The position numbers and the translations under genes were made by a program. A DNA stretch of 64,000 bases from positions 4,829,001 to 4,893,000 of the forward strand of contig JAUCEF010000013.1 in the NCBI GenBank assembly GCA_033558025.1, read 5' to 3'. The notes under the pieces are model-generated. The model made no database searches, had not been told where the DNA came from, and saw only the letters and a program-made list of their open reading frames with translations. Of the stretch, positions 54,204-64,000 are shown piece after piece. How positions within the stretch are numbered: the stretch's first letter is position 1; each line of letters starts with the position of its first letter. The stretch comes from Phytophthora sp. 'mugwort' (Eukaryota; Oomycota; Peronosporomycetes; Peronosporales; Peronosporaceae).

Positions 54204-55829
54204 CTACTCGTACGCTACGAACTCGTTAATCCACTTGTGGATCATCTTGACCTCCATCTTGCGCGCGGCGACGACCGAGGGAGGATCCTTCGGATGGCTG
54301 AAGAACAGGTCCAGGTGGTGGGCCCCCTTGGCGATCTCCACGATCGTCACCTTCGCGTCCTTGGGGGCATCCAGCACCCCGGCGCTGCTCCATGGGTCTA
54401 ATAGACCGTTGCTGAAAACGATGTTCGACGCCGACCGCAGCAATTCATCGCCGTAGCTCACGCGGATGCCGTCCGGGTCCGGCGTCGTGTGCCAGTAGCT
54501 CTGGCAGTGCGTGCGGATCTCCTCGAACGTGGTATTGCGCGGCCAAAACATGTCCGTCTCACCGTTCGTGCTGAAGTATGTCTCCTGAGGCAGCATCTCC
54601 GTGCAATACTGGTAGTCCCAGATACCGTCATAATCCCAAAGAGTTGGGATCTTAAAGCATTTCAAGTCTTTGGTCGCGTTATGGAACACATTTGCGGCGT
54701 CGCGAAGCGCCGCCAACAGCGTCGTATCAGCACCTTCCTGCCTCAATGATGGCATCGGAAAATCACCCGACAAATGTAGGCACGCCTCGCGAACAGGCCA
54801 CGCCGGAAGGTTCACTGCACCACCTGTGAGATAGCTGGACGGGTACGGAAAGTCGCCCATAGCCAACGTGTCGAAGGCAAAAAGCACCGACATTGCCAGG
54901 TCCTCGCCTTGTTCCTCTCTTGTCAGGGGTTCACATAGCCTGAAAAGTGAAGACAGCGTTGCACGCCCACTTTCTGTCTTCGCGAGCTTAAAGATTTGTG
55001 CCCATGATTTTTGGGCGTTGGGCACGCAGTTCTTAGCCGATCCTGCAGCTGGAGATGCATCACGGGTTACCACTTGCCAATACTTCTGGCTGTCGAAACT
55101 AGGGAATCCATCGAAGCCGTAGATTGGTGCAGACGCCGCGATAGCACCGGCGATAATATTCGGGTATTTCATTCTGAACCAAGCCGACAGCATGCCTCCG
55201 TAGCTACCACCGAAGGCAATGACTGGGTGGTTGAGCGCATCGTACTTCTTCTGCAGATGATAAATAAGTTCCGTGTAGTCGGAGAGTGCCTGACCGTGAG
55301 TAAGATAGGCCAAATGGTCCATGTACTTGTCGCCAAACGGAAAGCTCTTTCCGTAGTAGCGGTGCTCGGCAAACACCACAAGAGCCTTAAAAGTCTGCGC
55401 ATTCTCCCAAATGAGTCCTGTATGGTTAGCATACAGCGTCACGTCTCCTTCGTTGCCTGTATAGAAAAACACTGGCGCCTTCTTGTCTTTCGGGTCCCAG
55501 TACTGCGTATTGAGCAGGTATCGCTGCTTATACGTAGCTGGTAAGCCACTGGGCGTGGCGTTGGTATCGGCAGGACTCACAGCCTCTGCCGCGAGCCACG
55601 AGAAGTGGTCAATGCGTTGCTCGATCCAGAGCTCAGAGCAATTGCTGGCATCTGCGCGGATCGGAGGCGGCACGGGAGTCGTAACAGCGCTCGAGGTGCC
55701 TAGAGAGCTGCGCGGGAGATCAGCTGTGGCCACGAGATGCTGCGTGTGGATCAGCACGAAAACGCCGACGAGAAGCGCCAGTCCGCCGAAGATCACGACC
55801 TTGGCGGGCGCATAGTTCAATACTGACAT
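54204..55829 (-). CDS. Serine carboxypeptidase family S28 (Pro-X carboxypeptidase-like)
   Basis: Intronless, 541 residues. A hydrophobic stretch at residues 11-28 (VVIFGGLALLVGVFVLI) after a short polar N-terminus acts as a signal anchor. The catalytic domain begins WIEQRIDHFSW and shows PVFFYTGNEGDV, FAEHRYYGKSFPFG, the nucleophile motif GGSYGG (Ser 209), NGLLDPWSSAG (Asp) and KGAHHLDLF (His). S28 enzymes remove residues next to proline and work in lysosome-like compartments or outside the cell. Several N-glycosylation sites (NCS, NHT, NAT, NTT) fit a luminal or secreted location. All three catalytic residues are present and the length is normal for the family (about 480-550). PRCP and DPP7 types cannot be told apart by eye. 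Confidence 0.92.
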   Translation of the reverse strand: MSVLNYAPAKVVIFGGLALLVGVFVLIHTQHLVATADLPRSSLGTSSAVTTPVPPPIRADASNCSELWIEQRIDHFSWLAAEAVSPADTNATPSGLPATYKQRYLLNTQYWDPKDKKAPVFFYTGNEGDVTLYANHTGLIWENAQTFKALVVFAEHRYYGKSFPFGDKYMDHLAYLTHGQALSDYTELIYHLQKKYDALNHPVIAFGGSYGGMLSAWFRMKYPNIIAGAIAASAPIYGFDGFPSFDSQKYWQVVTRDASPAAGSAKNCVPNAQKSWAQIFKLAKTESGRATLSSLFRLCEPLTREEQGEDLAMSVLFAFDTLAMGDFPYPSSYLTGGAVNLPAWPVREACLHLSGDFPMPSLRQEGADTTLLAALRDAANVFHNATKDLKCFKIPTLWDYDGIWDYQYCTEMLPQETYFSTNGETDMFWPRNTTFEEIRTHCQSYWHTTPDPDGIRVSYGDELLRSASNIVFSNGLLDPWSSAGVLDAPKDAKVTIVEIAKGAHHLDLFFSHPKDPPSVVAARKMEVKMIHKWINEFVAYE

Positions 55830-56382
55830 ACAAGAGAGAACGCGTTAGTGTCAGCGCTAGGCGGCAGCAGAACGGCACAGCAGTCACCCACAGGTGTTGT
55901 AGATAGTCTCGCAGTATTGCGGCGCGTTGAGGCTGCGCCAGCGGTTAATGCGCACGCGTCTGGAGCTGGTAGCCGAGCCCGCGGCCGAGCCGACCGAGCG
56001 TGTGCCCAGCAGCGGTCGCACCTCCCCTGTGCGCGCGCTGGAATCCGGGTTGGAGCGGGTCTCTGCTGCCCAAACGCCTCCAGCATTTCGTTCGCGCGAG
56101 ACCATGGCGGTGCTGAGTTAGTATGCACTTGTGACACACTCATCCAAGTGGCACCACTGGTGCCGTTGCCTCTATAGATGACTAGCAAAAGGCCCGTTCC
56201 GCGATCCAAGCTTCGAATTTCTGAGTTGCAATGAGCTAAGCTGATGTGCACCACCAAATGTAGACCGCTCCAGATTTTGTGGGACGCCTTCTGGTCCGAC
56301 GCGCTGCATAGGTGCCGCACCTCAGCTCGCGATCAAACCAGGTTCGGCACTTGCGGCGGAGAGCCGTTCCGAGAGCAGCAAC
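55830..56382. other. Divergent intergenic region between S28 peptidase and UGPase
   Basis: GC-rich around 55920-56110, where several frames are open by chance, but none shows a domain or convincing start. It should contain the promoters of both divergent genes. Confidence 0.4.
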
Positions 56383-56390
56383 TCATTCTC
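56383..56390 (+). promoter_or_regulatory. Possible initiator of the UGPase gene
   Basis: TCATTCTC, preceded by AAC, matches the first eight bases of the oomycete initiator TCATTYYNCA and lies 26 nt before the ATG at 56416. The final CA is not conserved. Confidence 0.3.
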
Positions 56391-56415
56391 GCCCCTCCGG
56401 TCACGTGACGAGACC

Positions 56416-58262
<1,847 letters not shown>

Positions 58263-58505
58263 GCGCAGGCCTTACGTAGCCTAAAGATGAGATGGAGAAG
58301 ATGACTCAGTTAAAAGTGTGTACAACGTGGTTGTACTGAAAGCGCTGGAAGCAGAGACGACTGAAGGCGTGAATGAATTCATGCATATGCACCCATTTTT
58401 TCTGTTATGTATACATATCTCGATGCAGCTTCCGACATGCGAAAGCCCCCAAGAGACTTGAGAGAATAAGCCGATACGGTACCGGTACGAGTTGTAGCGC
58501 AACGT

Positions 58506-59599
58506 CTAATAGACGGCAACGATGTACTTGCAGTTCGGACACTGGCGGTGATGCATGAGCCACTGGTCGATGCACTCGTGGTGGTAAAAGTGCAGACACG
58601 GGAGCGCGCGCACCTCTTCTCCCGCTTTGAACTTATCATAGCACACCGTACAAATCGTGTTATTAACCTCGCTGTCTGCTTCCGTTTGGTTTTCCTCGAT
58701 TTGGTGCTCTCGGACTTGGTACTTGAACATCGGAAGCGCAATAATCTGCGGGTACGGCACACCATCCCAGCTCTCGGTCTGCATCATTCATTGTCAACAG
58801 AGACGATTAGTAGCAACGTTCAGGGTGAACTGAACACCGTTAGAAAACATACATTGACTTGCTGCGATCGTAGCTCGTTGATTCGACGAAGAAGCGAAAG
58901 GAAGCGCAGTTTGCTCTGTCCCTCAGCTGCATCGTCTTCAGCCTCATCCGCCGGTGCCGACGATGAGGACGAAGCGGATCCAAGCATCTTGAGATGGCGA
59001 CGAACTAGCGAAACGAGCTTGTTCTTACTTTCCACATCTTCAGCATCCGCCGTTGACTCGTCGGGAATTGAACCTCTGGAGACCGGAAGAGATCCAAGCA
59101 GTTGACTAAGAGCTGCGTTCACCACACTGCAAGTCATGAACACCACACAGTTATCAGAGCATAATACCACACAAAGCAATCCGAAGTCATTTCCAACGTA
59201 CTGCGAAGGATTGCGCGGTCCTGCCTCCGTGTTCGCCTCCGTTGACGCTTGGCGCAGCGACCTGATGAAGGCCAAGTCCAACTCTCCGTTGATCGGCGGC
59301 AAATTCTGCGAGTTATTGGTGGCCGCCTCGTCGATATCAGCGGCAGCTATCGAGATGAGGCCGGCAGGCGACAGCTGCGCGTTAACAGGCGAGGAGCCCA
59401 TGTCCTGCACCGTGAGCCCACCCACATCTTCTAGCGCAATGCCGTCGGATCCCAGCAGTGTCGCCAACTGTGGCGACAGCGTCTGGATCGAGTGGCGGCG
59501 ACTAGTGTGCTCGTCTCCAGCCAATGCAGCCGCCAACACGCTGCTCTTCTTCTTGCCCTCGTCCTCGGGCTCGGCGTCCGATGCGTCGGGCTCCTCCAT
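58506..59599 (-). CDS. RING-H2 finger protein, probable E3 ubiquitin ligase
   Basis: Three exons (59599-59202, 59126-58853, 58778-58506), introns of 75 and 74 nt, 314 residues. The C-terminal exon carries a RING-H2 finger: CTVCYDKF, then LPCLHFYHHECIDQWL and CPNC, with C-x2-C, C-x-H-x2-H-x2-C and C-x2-C spacing. The rest is acidic and Ser-rich, with basic helical pieces (LVSLVRRHLKML, KLRFLSLLRRINELRSQQ). The chain before the RING has TESWDGVPYPQIIALP. The finger should recruit an E2 enzyme; the substrate is unknown. The reading continues upstream of the ATG at 59599 (DTASSREIARAM) to an acceptor-like CCCGCAG near 59670, so one or more 5' exons may exist and the start is provisional. A branch-like GCTACTAATC precedes the last acceptor. 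Confidence 0.8.
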
Positions 59600-59699
59600 G
59601 GCGCGCGCAATCTCCCGGGAGCTGGCCGTGTCCTCCTCCCAATAGCTGGAGGCCTGCGGGTCCGCGCGTGGCTGCGGGAAACAATAGACATATATTAGC

Positions 59700-60115
59700 T
59701 TAGTGCTCCAGCGTCACTAACTATCTGACTGGCTGAGTTTTAAAGCTACTAAAGCTACAGGCGCATACGTGGAGCGCTTGAGGCATGCGCGAACCGTAGA
59801 GTGACCGAAGGAACATGGTGAAGCTTGAGTGCAGATAGAGATCTGAGTGTTAGCGTGGATCTCGTGCTGTCTGGCGCGACCAGACGCGTGTGGCTTCTCG
59901 CTTCTTTTTCCGGTTGAATGAGAAGAAGACTCGCGGTGATGGTCATCTGGAGCGAAGCAGCAATTTTGACTTGGGTTCAGTATGTAAGTTTTGGTCCGCG
60001 TATTTCTGCAAAAAGCACGTCAAGAACCTGTCATTCAACATATGTATATTTGTTATTACAGAGCGATGATCCGCGGTGCGTCGACAAGTATAGACATCCG
60101 ACGACGGAGCACCTC
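59700..60115. other. Spacer between RING gene and SMG8-like gene
   Basis: No gene is supported. It may hold a 5' exon of the RING gene. The downstream half of a full-length SMG8 was looked for here and not found. Confidence 0.4.
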
Positions 60116-61582
60116 CTACCGCGTGAGCTCCATCGGGTCGAACTGGTACGTCGCCAGCGACGCCGGGGCGAGGTAATCCGACGCGCTGCCACTGTCCGAA
60201 ACCTCGAACGCAGCTGCCTCTTGTCTCCGCTTAGAATCGAGGCGGCTATAGCTCTTGACCAGCCCGTGAAAGGCTTTTAACCACTGCGGCGGACTCAGAA
60301 GCTCAGTGCGCCCGCCGTCCTTACTGCCACTCGGCGAGAACGAGAAGAGCAGATCGAGATACTTTCGCACGTACTGGTTCAGCCGCTGGAATCCCATGTC
60401 GTCATCCGCAAGTGGATGCAGCAGCGAGCTGTCGTTCAGGATGTCGTCAGCACTGACATCGGCATCAAGTGCGTCGAGAAGATCCTCGAGCTGCGCCTCT
60501 GTCCGTCCATCGGATGTGGCGGTATGTTTCGAGACCACTATTACGCTGTGAGCAGGATCCAAGTTGAACACTCGCCGTTCCTTACTCAAATTTGCGGCAC
60601 TCAGCACGTCGCGCATTCGCAGCGAGCCAACGGTGCTGCCGCGCAAAGACCGGAATAGAATGGTCAAGCGCGCCTCTAGTGATTTGCAATACGTTACCGT
60701 AGCAGAACGTGATGGCCCAGAGCTCTGCGTCTTCAATGACAAATGCATGATCTCATCAGGTGCTGGAACGACGTACACCACCAACGGCACACAGCGACCA
60801 GGGGCGAATGCGTTCCCTCCCCCGCTCGACGAAGACGACGAGCCTTTTGAATGGCTGCTATCGCGTTTGGAATGCTTGCTCAACGTCGGCACGAAACTCT
60901 GCAGCTGTGCCTTCTCCGCAGCCAGCACACGGACGTCTTTCAGCACGTTCGTCGTCACTCGAGCGTCCTCCTTCAGCACTATCAGCATATTGCAGCTGGA
61001 GGACAGCAACACTTCCATCTTGAGCTTCTCGCGCTCAAAAGTGTCCATTTGGTCTCGAATCCGTTGCAGTTCCCACATCGGCGCTTGCTCTTCGGCTTCG
61101 TCCCCTGGCGTTACCTGCCGTCGGACAGACGATCTGTAGATGCTACTTATGTTAGGCATCCCCACTTTGGTCGTCGCAGGTAGACTGAAACACAGACTCT
61201 CGGGTCGAGCCACGCCAAGCAGATAGATGCATCTTGCATCGTCGTCATAGTAGAAGTGAATACTGGCAGGCAGTTGAGTTTCCTTTACAGTGGTTGCATT
61301 TTGCATCTCGTCGTCTCGGAAGACGCAGCGGCCGATAACACGGTTGGCGAAGGCAAAGTCACGCGAGGAGGACGAGGAGCTCGTGCTGAGGAGCCCCACG
61401 ACCGCAACGTTCTTGTGCTGCAGCGATTGCAGCGCAGCAAGGGCCCCACCGCGACCAGGCTCGGGGGGATATACGCGCACCGGTTCATTTTGGCTACGAT
61501 CGAATGGCAGTGGCGGCGCGTGGCGCGAAGACGACGACGAGGGAGATGCGAATTGCCGCCCGCCATTGCGGGCGCCGGCCAT
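60116..61582 (-). CDS. SMG8-like protein (nonsense-mediated mRNA decay), short form
   Basis: The start at 61582 (MAGARNGGRQF) was chosen over an in-frame upstream ATG because the extra 21 residues look like 5' UTR; this gives 488 residues. The chain shows NVAVVGLLS, DFAFANRVIGRCVF, YYDDDARCIYLLG, a helical FEREKLKMEVLLSSSCNMLI followed by VLKEDARVTTNVLKDVRVLA, a Ser-rich linker, FAPGRCVPLVVYVVPAPDE, LEARLTILFRSLRG and LDPAHSVIVV. The order (VVG, a C-H-x-L-I-x-x-x-E-x-x-x-R-x-x-x-x-x-L-K-x-x-R-x-L-x-x-x-K block, the GxCxPxxxxVxxD/PxP block, then LE-x-x-I/L-R) is that of the SMG8 N-terminal half. SMG8 with SMG9 restrains SMG1 kinase. Plant and animal SMG8 are near 1000 residues; this frame ends at about half with no downstream continuation in sight. 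Confidence 0.65.
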   Translation of the reverse strand: MAGARNGGRQFASPSSSSSRHAPPLPFDRSQNEPVRVYPPEPGRGGALAALQSLQHKNVAVVGLLSTSSSSSSRDFAFANRVIGRCVFRDDEMQNATTVKETQLPASIHFYYDDDARCIYLLGVARPESLCFSLPATTKVGMPNISSIYRSSVRRQVTPGDEAEEQAPMWELQRIRDQMDTFEREKLKMEVLLSSSCNMLIVLKEDARVTTNVLKDVRVLAAEKAQLQSFVPTLSKHSKRDSSHSKGSSSSSSGGGNAFAPGRCVPLVVYVVPAPDEIMHLSLKTQSSGPSRSATVTYCKSLEARLTILFRSLRGSTVGSLRMRDVLSAANLSKERRVFNLDPAHSVIVVSKHTATSDGRTEAQLEDLLDALDADVSADDILNDSSLLHPLADDDMGFQRLNQYVRKYLDLLFSFSPSGSKDGGRTELLSPPQWLKAFHGLVKSYSRLDSKRRQEAAAFEVSDSGSASDYLAPASLATYQFDPMELTR

Positions 61583-61710
61583 GTTTTGTTTCGCGTTGTA
61601 AGAAAAAGTGGTCGCATACAAATAATTAAATTTGATAGCAGACATATATTGGTACTGTAGCCACTTGCTACTTCAAGCTCCTACCCTGTTGCCGTTCGCG
61701 AGCCCGACGC

Positions 61711-63634
61711 CTAGCAATACTGACGCAGTCGCTCGTGGAACGGAGCAGACGGAGTGAAGTGCGTCTTAGACTTGACTGGTCCCCCATTACGTCGCTCAAA
61801 CTCGCTCTCTCTCCTTGCAGCAGCTTCTGCTCGGACTGCTAGTTGCTCACGTCGTAGACGACGTTCGTCGAGATCTCGTCGCACGCGCTCATGAAAGTCG
61901 CCGAGTTCCAATTGCAAATGCAACGACAAAATTTTTGTCAGATGGTATCACACACCAGTCGTCGCTTTCTCATTGCATCGCATACATGCTGCGCTCTGCG
62001 CGTAATGGATGGCGAGAAGGAGCACTCGCGCTGGATCTTTTTCCCAAATCGCAGCCCGAGACATCTCGCGGTACTCCAAATCCAGCTGAAGTCGCCCGAG
62101 AAATTCGTCACGCACTTCCTCCCACGTCTTTCTCGTCTCTTCGCTGTCGTCTTCAGGCCGGCAAGCCAACGCTTCTCTTCGTTCATACTCTTCTTGCTTT
62201 TCACGCTTTTCACTGCTTCTCCTTGCACTGTTGCAGGAATTCCTCCATGCGAGTCAAGAATTCCTTCGCGACGTCACTCTATAATCCACAGGGAAAGTGC
62301 TAGCTGCATCTACATAAAACTAAATGGCATTACTCGCCCAGCGTCTTACCCACGCAATGCGGCTCTTGTACGTTATAACGCAGTTCGGGCACTTCTTGCG
62401 CTTCTGCATTAGCTCCGAGTAAGATTGAGGGTTACCACAGCTCGGACACTCCTTCTTGTCCACACGATCCAAGTGCGCAGCTTCTTCTCGCGTTCGGCGG
62501 AGCTGCTCCTGTCGGGCTCGCTCCGCTGCCTCCAATACGACGCACAAAATCTTCGTTCCGTCGAAGGGCAGCACCCCTGCTGCCTCCTGGACCTTCCTCC
62601 TCGTCGGAATCGTTGTTTAATATCTTCTTCTTGCCGCTACTGTTGTGCAAACGCGGGGTGAAGCGGCAGCGACGGTTGTCATCTAAACGTGCGAATTCAG
62701 GATGCCGTTTCTGCTTCTGGCGAGCTTGTGGGAACTTGTCCTTGGCAAGCTCGTTCAGTGCCTCTCGGTTCGCGACTCATTTCTTCAGTTTGGTATTGTT
62801 GGTATTTCCTCCTTGCGCTATCGAAGCGAGAAAGAGGCGCCTCTGGGTAAGTGACAGTTGTTGGAACTGGAAAGCGCTAAGCTTGTCTTGCATCGCGCGT
62901 TGGTACTTGAGCTTGCTCATAGATTGACTCGAGGTTGCACCTTTCAAGCGACTGTGACTGGGTGAATGGTGACGACCTAGGGACTTTGCCTTGGCAACAC
63001 TCGCAACAAGTATTTCTGCAGCTGCACGGGCACTAGCAGCATCGTCATCGAACTTCTCATCCTCGTATTGTGCTGCTGCTCAGCTACAGCAGCCTTCAAC
63101 CAGTTATAACCTGTTCGTTGTGCTGCGCGACCCGTTCGGCTCTGACCTCAAAAATTGCTGTATCCAAAGCGCGTTGAACCTTGTCCGCCTAAGCCTTATT
63201 CGCCTCGACTTCGTGCTCCAGTTGGTTTATCTCAGCAGCTAAAGTTGCTAGCGTTGGCTTTGGCCGCTTAGCGACTTCAAATTCGAGACTTTTGGCGACC
63301 TCTATCAACGATGGCGCGGCGGATACGGCTTCTGTTTGGCGACCTCCAACGACGTCGTTGCCTTTTTAGGTGGCTTATCTTCATTGTCACTGTCACCAAG
63401 CATGTCCTCCTCGGCCTCATCAACTTCACTCGGGGTTGTCTGTTTCGAAACAGGGGTACCGTTTTCCTGCTTTCCGGCTTCAAGCCCTGCACAAATGCCA
63501 TCAACGCCGATACCATATTTGAAGCTTCGATGCAAATTGGTATATGAGGTCATTGATAGCAGGATGCGAGTCCACGGCATCTTGCATTGCACATGACCTA
63601 CACCATCCCATGCATCGGAATAGCAGTCTTCCAC
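61711..63634 (-). pseudogene. Broken gene for a coiled-coil and zinc-ribbon protein
   Basis: Minus-strand pieces in several frames keep one direction and protein-like composition: an acidic start (SEVDEAEEDMLGDSDNEDKP, 63420), LATLAAEINQLEHEVEANK followed by a stop and ADKVQRALDTAIFEVRAERV (63210-63100), MSKLKYQRAMQDKLSAFQF and then a stop, ALNELAKDKFPQARQKQKR (62740), a zinc-ribbon-like KECPSCGNPQ ... KRKKCPNC (62470-62390), RMEEFLQQCKEK, TWEEVRDEFLGRLQLDLEYR (62100), and an end with FHERVRRDLDERRLRREQL and APFHERLRQYC. Some breaks could be introns, but several in-frame stops lack nearby splice sites. I do not recognise the family. It lies among healthy host genes, so it is probably a recently lost gene or contains sequence errors. 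Confidence 0.4.
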
Positions 63635-63712
63635 TTAATTCCAGAATATATCCATTGTCAACGCCATTTCCGTAAGGAGCTCTGAAGAGAGAAAAGCACA
63701 CTGCTTTTGGTG

Positions 63713-64000
63713 ATGTGCAAGCATATTCCCAACGCCCAAGTAAGTGCTTGTCCTCGTAGATATATAGGCCACTCTAATTCCCTCACGTGATTAATGCAGG
63801 CTTCCTTTCGGGCGCCATGTTGCAACCGCTGGTTTGATTGCAGTGAATGCCACTTCGAGTTAAGTGACCATCGACAGCAAGCTGCCGTAGAAATGGCATT
63901 CGTCTGCAAGCAGTGCCGCAAGCCCTTCCGTAAGGACTTGGCCGCTTTCGACAAAGAGGACGAGAGCTGTCCACATTGCGGGAATGGGCTGATCCAGCCC
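63713..64000 (+). CDS. CHY-type zinc-finger protein, N-terminal part (runs off the right edge)
   Basis: Exon 1 is only nine codons (63713-63739: MCKHIPNAQ), with a GTAAGT donor. After a 60-nt intron, exon 2 opens at 63800 and runs to the window edge: ASFRAPCCNRWFDCSECHFE, LSDHRQQAAVEMAFVCKQCR, KPFRKDLAAFDKEDESCPHC. CKHxxNAQ followed by R(A/S)PCCxxWFDCxECH, MxFxCKxCxKxFRKD and DExCPHC is the CHY zinc-finger family as found in fungi, related to yeast Hot13, a helper of redox control in the mitochondrial intermembrane space. All zinc-ligand Cys and His of the visible part are present. The C-terminus lies outside the window. Confidence 0.85.

Noticed and set aside
55817..56320. Minus frame of 167 codons upstream of the S28 gene, and overlapping plus frames
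   Set aside because: GC-rich sequence keeps several frames open at once; no motif, and composition (Arg/Ala/Ser) is that of chance frames.
60306..61660. Several plus-strand frames over the SMG8-like gene
   Set aside because: They are shadows of the 488-codon minus gene, which has the family motifs.

Overview
The window looks like nuclear DNA of an oomycete, most likely Phytophthora or a close Peronosporales relative. The evidence is many short introns (about 50-85 nt), compact host genes only tens to hundreds of bases apart, initiator sites of the oomycete type (TCATTYYNCA) upstream of secreted-protein genes, and a typical oomycete set of transposon relics (chromodomain Gypsy, MULE with SWIM finger, hAT with BED finger, PIF/Harbinger). 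All exon joins were made by eye from frame continuity and splice signals. No search or RNA data were available.

Left flank (1-10.6 kb), compact host genes: the N-terminal part of a copine-like C2 protein (-), a five-membrane-span prominin-like protein with an EGF-like module (-), an F-box protein (+), a CCDC148/CCDC112-like coiled-coil protein (-), the AP-1 clathrin adaptor sigma subunit (-) whose first coding exon is only the ATG, BolA1 (+), and phosphopantothenate-cysteine ligase (-).

Accessory region (10.6-54 kb), transposon graveyard: a decayed DDE transposase, two MULE relics, three PIF/Harbinger fragments, two hAT relics, a solo LTR with a perfect target duplication, and a 6.8-kb chromodomain Gypsy retrotransposon (18811-25623) with matched 196-bp LTRs. 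Between pol and its 3' LTR the Gypsy element carries an antisense, decayed accessory gene that looks like chromodomain plus a Cys-His-Asp peptidase-like domain. In the middle lies a near-perfect inverted duplication: two 5,670-bp arms (29273-34942 and 40941-46610) around a 5,998-bp spacer. Each arm carries three apparently intact genes and one broken gene for serine/threonine-rich proteins with signal peptides and GPI-anchor-like tails, and the spacer holds two more. The window therefore has eight intact and two broken members. A hAT transposase gene cut at the outer edge of the left arm but continuing past the right arm suggests that the left arm is the derived copy.

Right flank (54-64 kb), host genes again: a serine carboxypeptidase of family S28 (-), UDP-glucose pyrophosphorylase (+, six exons), a RING-H2 E3 ligase (-), a short SMG8-like protein of nonsense-mediated decay (-), a badly broken coiled-coil/zinc-ribbon gene (-), and the 5' end of a CHY zinc-finger gene (+) that runs off the window.

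The host genes are unrelated housekeeping functions (membrane traffic, iron-sulfur and CoA metabolism, sugar nucleotides, RNA decay). The striking parts are the duplicated surface-protein cluster and the antisense gene in the Gypsy element.
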